Notes: generated by a model not told the origin, from the letters alone. Positions 28,877 through 38,232 are shown, counted from the stretch's first letter. The stretch is DNA of 64,000 bases from Iningainema tapete BLCC-T55 (GCF_014698965.1 NZ_JACXAE010000057.1:62001-126000); one strand, 5' to 3'. Translations and numbers: made by a program.

Positions 28877-29764
28877 TTAACCTTTAGAGGTACGATTAAA
28901 CCACTCTTGGTATGTTTTTTGGCGTTCCTCATTTTCGACAACAACTGTTACTTGCACCTTCAGGGTACCATGCTGACGCTCAAGAGCGATCGCATTCAAT
29001 AGCAAACTAGCGATTTTAGGCGAATCAAATTCACCGCTTACAGTTAAACTGTCATCTAAATCTGTTACAGGTATTTTTTCTTTCGACTCAAGTGCAGAAA
29101 TTTCCTGTTGACCTAAATCTATTTCGGCAATTTGTTTGCGTTCTGAGCCAACTTGTTCTATAATCAGTTTCTCTCGCCGGACAGGAATTTGTACCATGCG
29201 AGTTTCTATTTCTTTACGAACAATTACCTCTCCAACTTTACGCTTGCTACGCTCAACAACTAATCTTTCTCCTAGCAAACGAATAATATCTGCTTGTAAA
29301 TTTTCTCCGTCTTCTCTAATTACTGACTCTATCTGATTAATATTCTGTTTTACTACTGTATCAGACGTAGTGTTATAAGTTGAATGCTGCTCATCGGCTG
29401 AATTTTGTGCCATTTTACTTCCTGTACTTTCTTTCTGTACATTTACATCATATTTTTGAATATATTCTATTTGTGATTGCTCAATATTTATTGATACACT
29501 CTTCGTCACCGGATCAATCTTATCTACTACATTGCTTTTTAAGCGAAACAACAATTTTCGTTCTTTCTCTACTAATTTAGACACAATAATGTTTAGTTGA
29601 CGATTAGCATCAACAACTAAATCTCTGACTTCTCCTACTAGCTTACCTTGCTTATCTACTACAGTAAAATTTTTGACTTTTCTCCGCAATTTTTCTAGTA
29701 AGTTGGCAATTTTTGCGTTTGTTTTAGAAGTGTATGTATCGAAAGAAACTGTTTTATTACTCAT
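28877..29764 (-). CDS. PRC-barrel / DUF2382 protein, copy 1
   Basis: 295 residues from MSNKTVSFDTYT. An N-terminal PRC-barrel (NFTVVDKQGKLVGEVRDLVV) is followed by a linker and a DUF2382 region (LLGERLVVERSKRKVGEVIV, TRMVQIPVRREKLIIEQV). It differs from copies 2 and 3 in lacking the DHQTLRLYEERL motif and has an extra C-terminal beta-rich part. DUF2382 proteins are stress-associated; the barrel may bind a ligand or RNA. Function unproven. Confidence 0.82.
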   Translation of the reverse strand: MSNKTVSFDTYTSKTNAKIANLLEKLRRKVKNFTVVDKQGKLVGEVRDLVVDANRQLNIIVSKLVEKERKLLFRLKSNVVDKIDPVTKSVSINIEQSQIEYIQKYDVNVQKESTGSKMAQNSADEQHSTYNTTSDTVVKQNINQIESVIREDGENLQADIIRLLGERLVVERSKRKVGEVIVRKEIETRMVQIPVRREKLIIEQVGSERKQIAEIDLGQQEISALESKEKIPVTDLDDSLTVSGEFDSPKIASLLLNAIALERQHGTLKVQVTVVVENEERQKTYQEWFNRTSKG

Positions 29765-29856
29765 TGTTATTTTATATATAATTAACACCTTAATTAAGTA
29801 TGGTGCGTTATGCTATTTGCCTAACGCACCCTACCTACATTAGTTATATTTTACTA

Positions 29857-30819
29857 TTAGCGTTCTTCAATTGGAAGACCAGGAGCATTTACATCCAATT
29901 CTTCACGGCGAATTGTTTCTTGAGCTTCAACAGTTTCTTGATCTACTACTTTTCTGACTCTGACTTCTTCACGCACAACAGCTTCTTTGCGGATGTCAGG
30001 AGTTTCTTCGTAGATTTCTACACGAGCAACTTCACCTTCCCGGAAGTTAGCTACGCCTGGAGCAACTGCTCTACCTGCGTCTTCTGGAGTTACTCGCTCA
30101 ACAACTACTCTTTCTCTTTCTACAGGAACTGCCACCCGTGCGGTTTCGGTTTCAATATGCTTACCGATCGCTACTTCCCCAGTTTTCTGACGTGTCTTAC
30201 TAGCAATCAATCTTTCTTCGTACAGTCTGAGAGTTTGATGATCTGTGTCGTTCAACCCAAATAAAGAAGGCTCTTGCTCGTATTTGTAGCTATTGCGATC
30301 ATAAACTGGAGTCGCTGCGGTATTTTGTTGATTAGCTGTAAAAGCAGGAATTGGAGTAGTACCTACATTTGCTGTACCTAGAGGAGCTGATGCATCTAGA
30401 GATGTAGATGTATCTACAGGTTGAACGTAGTCTCTTTCTACTGTAGTTGAAGTTGTGTTAGCTGGATTGCGGTATACACCACGTACACTTTCTTCATAAT
30501 CGTAGTCAACAGCTAAGCGATCGCTGAACTCAGGTAAATTGTCAGCTTGTTCTCTTGTTAAACCAACTGCATACACGCGATCGCTGTTATAGTCTACGCG
30601 AGAACGACCTACTGGTAACAATACTTTCTTCCCAAAAATCCAGAAACCTAAATCAACAACTAGATAGCGGAAACGACCTTCTTCATCTACAAGAATTTCG
30701 CTCACTGTGCCTATCTTTTCATCATTACCTTCTGTATAGACACCCAGTCCTTTAATATCATTACCTTGAAAAGTGTCGCGGTAATTTGGATCGAAATCTG
30801 TAATCTTGTAAAGAGCCAT
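29857..30819 (-). CDS. PRC-barrel / DUF2382 protein, copy 2
   Basis: 320 residues from MALYKITDFDPNY. PRC-barrel: IGTVSEILVDEEGRFRYLVV. A low-complexity Thr/Ala linker (~110-180) leads to DUF2382: TLRLYEERLIASKTRQKTGE, VAIGKHIETETARVAVPV, RVVVERVTPEDAG. It is close to copy 3 in every domain, so these two are recent duplicates. Likely cytoplasmic and stress-related; no enzymatic motif. Confidence 0.85.
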   Translation of the reverse strand: MALYKITDFDPNYRDTFQGNDIKGLGVYTEGNDEKIGTVSEILVDEEGRFRYLVVDLGFWIFGKKVLLPVGRSRVDYNSDRVYAVGLTREQADNLPEFSDRLAVDYDYEESVRGVYRNPANTTSTTVERDYVQPVDTSTSLDASAPLGTANVGTTPIPAFTANQQNTAATPVYDRNSYKYEQEPSLFGLNDTDHQTLRLYEERLIASKTRQKTGEVAIGKHIETETARVAVPVERERVVVERVTPEDAGRAVAPGVANFREGEVARVEIYEETPDIRKEAVVREEVRVRKVVDQETVEAQETIRREELDVNAPGLPIEER

Positions 30820-30955
30820 ATTATTTTCCCTCTCGCTGGTTTCTATTCTTATCACCTAATGTAAGAGTCTTTGTTATTAATAGCATCTTCCTTATGACTG
30901 AATTAAATTAATTATTAATATTCACCAGTAGTATGTTGTTGTTAGGATAAAATTT

Positions 30956-30989
30956 AAATCCCCGACTTTTGAGAAGAAGTCGGGGATTT
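30956..30989. repeat. Hairpin repeat, CCCCGAC family (short form)
   Basis: AAATCCCCGACTT pairs perfectly with AAGTCGGGGATTT around an 8-base loop. It lies between DUF2382 copies 2 and 3. Confidence 0.85.
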
Positions 30990-31001
30990 GAAGAAAGAAC
31001 A

Positions 31002-31035
31002 AGATTCCCGACAACTTTTACGAAGTCGGGGATCT
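31002..31035. repeat. Hairpin repeat, AGATCCCCGAC family (inverted copy)
   Basis: The reverse complement of the elements at 8654 and 60084 with one change (AGATTCCCGAC). It stands 13 bases after the stop of DUF2382 copy 3 in its direction of reading, a terminator-like place. Confidence 0.85.
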
Positions 31036-31048
31036 TTGGAAAAACTAA

Positions 31049-31891
31049 TTAGATGCGATCATTGATATTACGTCCAGTTTCATCTACAGGCAAATTACCT
31101 TCAGTGCGAATATCTAACTCTTCGCGTCGAATAGTTTCTTGAGCTTCAACAGTATCACGATCTACAACTTTCGTAACACGAACTTCTTCGCGTACAAATG
31201 CTTCTTTACGAATCTCTGGTGTTTCTTCGTAGATTTCGATGCGTGCTACTTCGCCTTCAGTAAACTTAACATTAGATGAATCTACTACTGTTTCTGCTGT
31301 GGTTGGAGTAACTCGCTCAATCACAACGCGCTCTTTTTCAATTGGTACTGAAACCCGTGCGGTTTCGGTTTCAATGTGCTTACCGACTGCGACTTCCCCT
31401 GTTTTAACACGAGTTTTGCTAGCAATTAACCGTTCTTCGTAGAGTTTAAGGGTTTGATGATCGCGATCGTTTAGGTTGTATAAGGTTGGCTCTTGCTGGT
31501 AATTGTAAGTATCTCGGTTGTAGTTAACATTGCTAGTTGCAGGACGATAAGCTGTGCGTACCTGTTCTTCGTAATCGTAGTCAACAGTTAAGCCTTGTTT
31601 GTACTCAGGTAAACGCTCTAATTGTTCTCTGCTCAACCCGTCAACATATACGCGCCGTTCGTTATAATCGATGTGAGATAGACCAATTGGTAGCAATATC
31701 TGTTTTCCTGTAAAATCAGAGTGAGTTGCAACAACTAAATAACGAAAACGACCTTCGGGATCAACTAATACATCATCTACTGAGCCTACTTTTTGTCCAC
31801 CTTGTGTATAAACATCTAAAGCCTTAATATCATCACCACCAAAAGTTTCACGGTAGTTGGGATCAAAGTCCGCCAGTTTGTATAGAGGCAT
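31049..31891 (-). CDS. PRC-barrel / DUF2382 protein, copy 3
   Basis: 280 residues. PRC-barrel: VGSVDDVLVDPEGRFRYLVV. DUF2382: TLKLYEERLIASKTRVKTGE, VAVGKHIETETARVSVPI, and the shared IEIYEETPEIRKEAFVREEV. It lacks the long linker of copy 2 but is otherwise its close paralogue. The three consecutive genes all read leftward and are separated by hairpin repeats. Confidence 0.85.
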   Translation of the reverse strand: MPLYKLADFDPNYRETFGGDDIKALDVYTQGGQKVGSVDDVLVDPEGRFRYLVVATHSDFTGKQILLPIGLSHIDYNERRVYVDGLSREQLERLPEYKQGLTVDYDYEEQVRTAYRPATSNVNYNRDTYNYQQEPTLYNLNDRDHQTLKLYEERLIASKTRVKTGEVAVGKHIETETARVSVPIEKERVVIERVTPTTAETVVDSSNVKFTEGEVARIEIYEETPEIRKEAFVREEVRVTKVVDRDTVEAQETIRREELDIRTEGNLPVDETGRNINDRI

Positions 31892-32091
31892 AATATTTTT
31901 ACCAAGCTTTCTAGAACATCTGTTAACAGCATAAGTATATATTTGGTTTATTACATCTTGCTGGCGACTTAATTTAAGTGATAAATATAAGCAGTTGTTG
32001 AAGAAGAATTGTTATTTAGTTGACTAATTCCTCAGTCTAAATATCTATTCCTCATGGTTGAAAAAGAAAATCCTAAATTTTAAAAGAAAGA

Positions 32092-32724
32092 ATGTCTGGT
32101 CAAAATTGGTTATCATATTTGCAACAACAAAGAGCAATTGCAGTAATTCGCGCTCCGTCCAAGTCTTTGGGATATAAAATGGCATTGGCTGTGGCGTCAG
32201 GAGGAATGCAGTTAATTGAAATAACTTGGAATAGCGATCGCGCTCCTGAATTGATTGCCCAATTACGGAAAGAATTACCCCAAAGTGTCATAGGGGCAGG
32301 TACATTGTTAAATCTGCACTCAATGCAAGAAGCAATTACAGCAGGGGCAGAGTTTTTGTTTACACCTCATGTGGATTCTGCAATGATCGCTGCGGCAGTG
32401 GCTTTAGATATACCAATTATACCAGGAGCGCTTTCCCCGACGGAAATTGTCAGCGCTTGGACAACGGGAGCAACCTGTGTAAAGGTATTTCCCGTACAAG
32501 CGCTAGGAGGAGCAAGTTATATCAAAAGTCTACAAGCACCACTTGGTCATATTCCCTTGATTCCCACAGGTGGTGTTACCTTGAAAAATGCCAAAGAATT
32601 TTTACTTGCAGGTGCTTACGCCGTTGGTTTAAGTAGTGAATTGTTTCCCAAAAAGCTGGTAGCAGCCGGAGATTGGCATTTGATTACTCAACAGGCAAAA
32701 CAGTTAATGCAAAGTTTAGTGTAG
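32092..32724 (+). CDS. eda: KDPG/KHG aldolase
   Basis: 210 residues, the usual length. Schiff-base Lys in TCVKVFPVQALGG (residue ~130), catalytic Glu in LIEITWNSDRAPEL, and the phosphate-binding LIPTGGVTLKNA. Splits 2-keto-3-deoxy-6-phosphogluconate into pyruvate and glyceraldehyde-3-phosphate (Entner-Doudoroff), and often 4-hydroxy-2-oxoglutarate as well. Stand-alone here: no edd neighbour. Confidence 0.93.
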   Translation: MSGQNWLSYLQQQRAIAVIRAPSKSLGYKMALAVASGGMQLIEITWNSDRAPELIAQLRKELPQSVIGAGTLLNLHSMQEAITAGAEFLFTPHVDSAMIAAAVALDIPIIPGALSPTEIVSAWTTGATCVKVFPVQALGGASYIKSLQAPLGHIPLIPTGGVTLKNAKEFLLAGAYAVGLSSELFPKKLVAAGDWHLITQQAKQLMQSLV

Positions 32725-32818
32725 AAACGCAATCACCAACGCCGTAAATTCTTTGCGAAAATTTGGGAACTATAGATTGAGAAAGCATCCTTACCATCAG
32801 TTTTGATGGGACAAACTG

Positions 32819-33290
32819 ATGTCACCGAAAACCATAACTAATTCCCGTACCCAACTTGCTCAAAAAGTACCTTTCCGCCTGATTTTAGTCGTTATTTATG
32901 GAGAGGGTAGTAAATTTTGGTTTGATTTAAATTTACTAGAAGCAACAGGTTGGATTGAGATAGAATCTCTTCAGCAAAATGTAATTGGCTATCAAGGAGA
33001 AAATCGCCAAATTTTGATGGATTTATGAAAATAATGGTAAAGATCAACTTGTCTTTTCTACTCAACAAACTTCAACCGAGCTTGATGACATGCTGTTTCC
33101 TCCACGAGAAGAACTTACTGCACTATATCAAGCAGCTAAAGCTGGTTATATTTTGCAAATTAAACAGGAAGCTCATCGGATCAAGCAGCTAGATGTTAAA
33201 TATATAGTCTTTGCCCACTATGTATTAAAGTTAGCTGAAGAATTTGAAGATGAGGCGATCGCTAATTTACTCAAACCGCACTTGACATAA
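32819..33290 (+). pseudogene. Remnant of a hybrid sensor histidine kinase
   Basis: Two short frames are parts of one ancient protein. The first (32819-33028) has GEGSKFWFDLNLLEATGWIE, the end of a histidine-kinase ATPase domain, then GYQGENRQIL, the usual lead-in to a receiver domain, and stops there. The second (from about 33032, ending 33290) has LFPPREELTALYQAAKAGYI and a FEDEAIANLLKP tail, which in complete cyanobacterial hybrid kinases follows the receiver. The receiver itself and everything upstream are missing, so this is a collapsed fragment with a frame change. Confidence 0.75.
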
Positions 33291-33360
33291 CACTACGCTA
33301 TCAAGTTTAAATTAGTTTAGGGATACATAGCATCTCAACTTAACTTAATGGTAATATATA

Positions 33361-33831
33361 ATGCTAAATCTGATTCGGTGTAATTGGATACGTCGTTCAG
33401 GTAACTTCTGGACGGGTATACTGTTAATGTTTGTGGCTTTATTGTCTTGCTCAACGCCTGCTTCTGCCTACAATTCATCGTCTCGCCGGATTCAAGTAGA
33501 CCTTTCCGACCAAAGGTTATATGCATGGGAAGGTAAAAATCTTGTTTACTCAATGCGTGTTTCCACTGGAAAACGCTCTACACCCACACGCACGGGTAGA
33601 TTTACAATTCAAACTAAGCTTCGCACTACTCGAATGCGAGGCAGAAACTATAACATTGCTGATGTTCCCTACACAATGTATTACTCAGGAGATTATGCCA
33701 TTCATGGAGCATATTGGCATAACCGTTTTGGCAGACGAGTTAGTCGTGGCTGCGTAAATTTACCTGTTAGACAAGCTCGAAAGTTGTATAACTGGGCATC
33801 AGTGGGAACGCGAGTGGTAGTAAATCAATAA
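33361..33831 (+). CDS. L,D-transpeptidase (YkuD fold), secreted
   Basis: 156 residues. A signal-type helix (NFWTGILLMFVALLSCSTPA) is followed by a YkuD domain: RIQVDLSDQRLYAWEG, STGKRSTPTRTGRF, YAIHGAYWHNRFGRRVS and the catalytic SRGCVNLP. The His before the cysteine motif is present; Arg replaces His in the common SHGC, as in many members. It would cross-link peptidoglycan 3-3 or attach proteins in the periplasm. Its stop adjoins the convergent Hsp70-like gene without a gap. Confidence 0.9.
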   Translation: MLNLIRCNWIRRSGNFWTGILLMFVALLSCSTPASAYNSSSRRIQVDLSDQRLYAWEGKNLVYSMRVSTGKRSTPTRTGRFTIQTKLRTTRMRGRNYNIADVPYTMYYSGDYAIHGAYWHNRFGRRVSRGCVNLPVRQARKLYNWASVGTRVVVNQ

Positions 33832-35427
33832 CTAGCTCAACTGTGCCACAAGTTGATTATCTAACAGCGTTTCATTGGTTAACAAGTCTTCAACTGTAAT
33901 CCGTAAAAAGCGCTGTTCATCAACTTTAAAGAAAATTTTAATGCGATCGCTCCCCGGATTTCCTGGTGGTGAAAGTTGGGCGATAGTTCTAGCACCATCT
34001 GTATCATTGAGAGGTTTAACGCTAGTTTGCTCGGAATCAAGACGACGAGTAACAAGGCGCTCACCATCAAAATAAACTTCTGTACCACCGGTGTCTGCCC
34101 CCAACTCTCCCATAATTAATTCAATACTAGGTTGACTTTCCACAGAAGCGCCCAAGACTAATTCTACTGCTTGACTCATGGGGTAAGCTTGCCCTGCCTT
34201 CACGATGGGATGCCAGTTGTGGCGACTGTGACGGCGATCCCAGTAACGGATACCGTAGCTGTGGTAGAGAAAATCTTTGAGTTCCACCCCTTGGGCAAGT
34301 TGTAAGGCACCTTGGGCAATGGCTTCAAAAGGACGTTCACAACGAATTTTCTCTGCTGCAAAATACTGCTTTACCCAAGTTTGCACGAATGGTAGTTGCA
34401 CGGTTCCACCAACCAACAAAACCGCATTAATATCAGAAACTTCGATGCCCTGGCGTCGTGCTTGTTGCAGCAAAGATGTCATTGACTCATCCAGTAACTC
34501 AAAAAACGAGTGTTCTTTAAGGATAGTTTCCAAAGTGTCGCGGTTAAGTTCTAATTCATAACTTTCAAACGTCTCATCATTGAAGTAAACTTCACCTGCT
34601 TGAGTTTGGGTTGATAGCTGAATTTTCACTCGTTCTGCTAATCTTGTAGTTAAGGGACTCACCACCAGCCCTTGAGTTTTGGCAAAGTAATCAACTATCC
34701 AATTATCAATATCAGTACCACCTAAATTTTGTCCAGCTTTAGCTAATACGCGGGCAGTTTTTACCTTCTGCTTTGATTCGCTTAGAGACTTATTACCCCA
34801 CTTGAGAATAAACCCCAGAGGTTTTTGGGTTGTTTGCAGGCTTTGATCTAACCTTACCAGAGACAAATCTAAAGTTCCGCCACCAAAGTCAATTACCAAA
34901 AGAATTTCTTGATTAGCTAAGCCATAACCCAAAGCTGCCGCTGTAGGTTCATCTAGCATCCGCACCTGTTCGATATTTAAACCTTGACAAACTTTTCCCA
35001 GCCAATGGCGGTATGCTTCAAAACTATCTACAGGTACAGTTAATACTAGAGAATCTACCCCACCTTGAATGAGTGATAATTGCTCAATTATTTGGGTAAG
35101 GAACAATTCCCCCACTTGCTCGAAAGTAATAATTTCTCCATCTAATTCAGGTAAAAAACCTTGAATTTCTGCACCAATCCCGCGTTTGAAACTACGGAAA
35201 AAACGGGGATCGCTTTTCAAATCTAGCCCACCATCGCGCACTTGTTGCCCCACCAAAACTTGCTTTTTCGCTGCATTTTCCAGATAAACCAAACTCGGAA
35301 TCAGTGGAGGATTGAGACTTTGTTGAACAGATAAACCAGGTAGATTAAGAGTTTCTGGCTGTTGGGTAACAGGGTTCCAACGAGCAATAACAGTATTACT
35401 TGTACCAAAATCTATTGCCACTACCAT
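33832..35427 (-). CDS. Hsp70-family (DnaK-like) protein
   Basis: 531 residues. The ATPase domain is recognisable: AIDFGTSNTVIARW (phosphate 1), LLVIDFGGGTLDLSLV (phosphate 2), RMLDEPTAAALGYG and AVLLVGGTVQLPFVQ (adenosine). The region after ~390 is shorter and unlike the DnaK substrate domain and lid. Such cyanobacterial Hsp70 relatives are separate from DnaK proper; their clients are unknown. Confidence 0.88.
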   Translation of the reverse strand: MVVAIDFGTSNTVIARWNPVTQQPETLNLPGLSVQQSLNPPLIPSLVYLENAAKKQVLVGQQVRDGGLDLKSDPRFFRSFKRGIGAEIQGFLPELDGEIITFEQVGELFLTQIIEQLSLIQGGVDSLVLTVPVDSFEAYRHWLGKVCQGLNIEQVRMLDEPTAAALGYGLANQEILLVIDFGGGTLDLSLVRLDQSLQTTQKPLGFILKWGNKSLSESKQKVKTARVLAKAGQNLGGTDIDNWIVDYFAKTQGLVVSPLTTRLAERVKIQLSTQTQAGEVYFNDETFESYELELNRDTLETILKEHSFFELLDESMTSLLQQARRQGIEVSDINAVLLVGGTVQLPFVQTWVKQYFAAEKIRCERPFEAIAQGALQLAQGVELKDFLYHSYGIRYWDRRHSRHNWHPIVKAGQAYPMSQAVELVLGASVESQPSIELIMGELGADTGGTEVYFDGERLVTRRLDSEQTSVKPLNDTDGARTIAQLSPPGNPGSDRIKIFFKVDEQRFLRITVEDLLTNETLLDNQLVAQLS

Positions 35428-35510
35428 ATTTTATTCACCCTATCACCCAAAATGCCAACTAACTTTTTGCGCCTACCCTACGGGAAGCCGCTTTGCGTCT
35501 ATGCGTGAGA

Positions 35511-36482
35511 CTATTTTCCCATAATCCACCAAGAACGCAAATGGGCGATCGCCTCTTCCTTACGTTTAGCCTCAACTTCTATCCAAGGAGCTTCCCGATA
35601 CACACTAGGCATATCAGTAATTAACTCACTGTGTTTTCGATCCCCAAAAGCTTCTTCACCATTAGAAATGTGAACTAATTGCCAATCCGGGTTAGCCCAA
35701 GTTGCTCGTGCTGCATAAAACATGGATGCTACAGTGCGATCGTCGTAACTATCCAAGTTTTCATGACAAATATGGTGATGGGCATCAAACACCAATGGTA
35801 TACCAGTCCGTTGACACACTTCTAGAATTTCACTAGCACTGTAAGCGTGTTCGTCATTCTCTAAAGTTAAACGACTTGTGATATTTTCTGGCAATTCTGA
35901 AATTACCCGCACCAATTGATCCGCCCGATTGGATTTGCCACCATGTATATTCATTAAAGACCAAGAAGATTGTGGTAAACCCATCAAATCCATTGTATGG
36001 GCATGTCCTGCTAAAATTTTGATACTTGAGGCAACTACTTCCGGTGAATCTGAACTTAGCACAACATATTGATCTGGGTGCAGCACCATTCTGATCCCCA
36101 ATTCTGTTGCTCTTTGTCCGATTTTGGCTAAATCAGCGCTCATCTCCTCTAATATAGTTGCACCCACTTCATCCTCCCAATCACTCAAGGGAAATAAAGC
36201 AGAAGACATGCGGTAAAGCTGAATTGAGTGCTGCTGACAAAAAGACAGTGCTGTATTCAAGCGCTGCAAGTTATCTTTATAAAGATCTCTTAGGGCAGTT
36301 TCTCGTTGCTCCTCAGTTAATTGTAAATAGCGTGTGCGCGTAATAGTTCGCAAACGCACTTCCTTAGAAAAGGTAATGCAAACTAGCCCTAAGTGCGGCG
36401 GAGTGTTTTGCCACTGCTTTGCACTAGATGAATTCTTTGTTTTAACCCCTACTGGGGACTTAGACTCTCGTACTGCCGACAT
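35511..36482 (-). CDS. uvsE: UV damage endonuclease UvsE
   Basis: 323 residues from MSAVRESKSPVG. TIM-barrel AP-endonuclease-like features: LGLVCITFSKEVRLRTITRT, YRMSSALFPLSDW, HPDQYVVLSS, MNIHGGKSNR, LENDEHAYSA and FDAHHHICH, which carry the metal-binding His, Glu and Asp residues. It nicks DNA 5' to UV photoproducts and some other lesions, opening an alternative excision repair route. Confidence 0.92.
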   Translation of the reverse strand: MSAVRESKSPVGVKTKNSSSAKQWQNTPPHLGLVCITFSKEVRLRTITRTRYLQLTEEQRETALRDLYKDNLQRLNTALSFCQQHSIQLYRMSSALFPLSDWEDEVGATILEEMSADLAKIGQRATELGIRMVLHPDQYVVLSSDSPEVVASSIKILAGHAHTMDLMGLPQSSWSLMNIHGGKSNRADQLVRVISELPENITSRLTLENDEHAYSASEILEVCQRTGIPLVFDAHHHICHENLDSYDDRTVASMFYAARATWANPDWQLVHISNGEEAFGDRKHSELITDMPSVYREAPWIEVEAKRKEEAIAHLRSWWIMGK

Positions 36483-36938
36483 CTTACACCGTATCAAGAC
36501 TAGTCATTATTTTGATTTAACTAAGTTTTGCCCGTGAATGATGAGTATCTAAAGGAAGAATTGAGCAAATATTGGGTGTGGGATGTGGGGTGTAGAGATA
36601 AAGTTTTTTCTCAATAAATCTATCTTTAGAACGATTTTTTAACACTTCACTCGATGGGTTTTTTGTCAAGTGTGTTACAAAGCAACTTCAACCCCGCGTT
36701 GAAATTCCCAAACCATAAGCATTGCTGTTTATTAGAGTCATAGAAAAAATGCTCAAGGGAGGGTATGTATCTTTTGGTAGTGATGTCAAGTAAGTGAAAT
36801 TTTTATTAATATATATATAACTTTATAGACAGGAGTGAAAACAAATCTTTACATGCGCTAACTACCACAAATTCACGCAATGTCACCACTGGTGACTCCC
36901 TCTCGACTCACAGACTTTACTCAACAAAGCAAAAAATC
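36483..36938. other. Intergenic region, nothing recognised
   Basis: About 455 bases between uvsE (leftward) and a small rightward gene; it must contain both promoters. Only A/T-rich stretches and short runs were seen, with no repeat family, operator or RNA structure worth naming. Confidence 0.5.
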
Positions 36939-37157
36939 ATGACTAACCAGCAATCTTCAGACTCTAGAGAATTTGTCGGAAATCTCAGAAATGGGATTTG
37001 GCTGTTTGGTATCTCATCCTGGCTGTTTGGCATTACGGATCGCAGTATCGCTTCATTGTCGGATGGTTATCTATCGGCTTTAGACTTAGTGCAACTATTT
37101 ACTGCTGCTACCTTCTTTGTCGCTTGGCTGTTTTTGAAGCCCACTTCTAGAGCATAA
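36939..37157 (+). CDS. Small membrane protein of unknown function
   Basis: 72 residues. After a polar start (MTNQQSSDSREFVGNLRN) come two hydrophobic segments, GIWLFGISSWLFGI and LVQLFTAATFFVAWLFL. It is probably a small integral membrane protein. No family was recognised; it is kept because the frame begins with ATG and has normal composition. Confidence 0.55.
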   Translation: MTNQQSSDSREFVGNLRNGIWLFGISSWLFGITDRSIASLSDGYLSALDLVQLFTAATFFVAWLFLKPTSRA

Positions 37158-37413
37158 TCAGATTTCGGATTTTGGATTGAATGCAAATATCGGAGCCAGA
37201 AGACCAAACAGTGTAACATTAGAAAATTTGTCCAGCTTTGACGCTAATCTTTTTTAAAAGGTTAGGTAGATGAAGAGAAACGCTATTTAAAGCAATCGAG
37301 GGAGCGCCGTCATAGTGCGTTGATATTTCTTTGTATTATTAATAAAGTTGGGGTAATTGTCGAAAATTTGCAAATTACCCTGATTTTTTGCTTGTTTAAA
37401 TTTATTAGACGGG

Positions 37414-37878
37414 TTAATCCGAAATGTTGGTAAGCCATTCACGGAAATCTTCTGGTGTCATTGCAGAACTATTGTCGAATTCAGAGAAAGCTTCTTGTAA
37501 AGCTTCAGTCACTTTTTGCTCATATTCTGGATGCTCTTTCTCTATGGCTGTAAGTACAGCATTTCTCAAACGCTGTAAAGCATTTAAGTAGTCAATAAGA
37601 GCATCAATTTCTCCCTTTATCAGTATCCAGGCTAGCGATAGTCTGGCACTTAGAGATGAAAGTAAACCAATGATACCACGACGTTCGGCAATTAATGTGT
37701 AAATTATAGCTTCAAGTAAACTACGTTCTTGAGGAGAAAAATCTTCCCACTGCTTTTCTACCGCTATGGCTAATGCTTCAGATCTTCGTGCAAGAACTCT
37801 CAATTGTGAAGAACTTATTGTACGCGGTAGAGATATTTGCTTAATTTCATCAGGGTTAAGGGTGATGGTAGCTGACAT
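37414..37878 (-). CDS. Hypothetical helical protein beside the CRISPR arrays
   Basis: 154 residues, all-helical, with an acidic C-terminal third (LQEAFSEFDNSSAMTPEDFREWL) and a hydrophobic middle (LLSSLSARLSLAWILIKGEI). No signal peptide, zinc motif or known defence domain. It reads away from the small array, whose first repeat lies 14 bases before the start codon, so the promoter must overlap or lie within the array. Not recognised as any cas gene. Confidence 0.65.
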   Translation of the reverse strand: MSATITLNPDEIKQISLPRTISSSQLRVLARRSEALAIAVEKQWEDFSPQERSLLEAIIYTLIAERRGIIGLLSSLSARLSLAWILIKGEIDALIDYLNALQRLRNAVLTAIEKEHPEYEQKVTEALQEAFSEFDNSSAMTPEDFREWLTNISD

Positions 37879-37892
37879 ATACTATCCTGCGT

Positions 37893-38072
37893 GTTTCAAT
37901 CCCTAATAGGGATTCGCTGAAATTGAAACAGTAGTGAAACGCACAACAGTGCGCCGCGCGTTTAGTTTCAATCCCTAATAGGGATTCGCTGAAATTGAAA
38001 CATGTACCACCAAAGCCCTCTGTAACTAGTTTGTAGTTTCAATCCCTAATAGGGATTCGCTGAAATTGAAAC
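37893..38072 (-). CRISPR. Satellite CRISPR array: 3 repeats, 2 spacers
   Basis: Three identical 37-base repeats (37893-37929, 37965-38001, 38036-38072) with spacers of 35 and 34 bases. Read on the - strand, the repeat starts GTTTCAATTTCAGCG and ends GGGATTGAAAC. Its 3' 22 bases, including the hairpin and the ATTGAAAC handle, equal those of the big array, while the 5' 15 bases differ. A leader homologous to that of the big array stands at its right end. So it probably uses the same Cas proteins. Confidence 0.95.
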
Positions 38073-38232
38073 GAAACGCCAGTACTTGAAACACTTACTG
38101 TATTTAATTTTTTAGGTTCAGTTGCGCGAATTGATAAAACTATGCCACTTTTGGCGCGGCTTTATGAGTTTATGATATATCATACAAGCTAAAAGCTAGC
38201 TATGGCAAACTTTTGGGAAATTGCGTGGATGG
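38073..38232 (-). promoter_or_regulatory. Leader of the satellite array
   Basis: Shares with the big array's leader a GTTGCGCGA core (38121-38129; 46735-46743) and, 86-88 bases further out, the block GAAATTGCGYGGATGG (38217-38232; 46833-46848). The -10 position reads TAGTTT instead of TAAACT and no good -35 is seen, so transcription is probably weaker. Confidence 0.75.

Noticed and set aside
29800-30264. 154-codon + strand frame
   Set aside because: Antisense of a DUF2382 gene; Phe/Ser/Tyr-rich shadow with no known domain.
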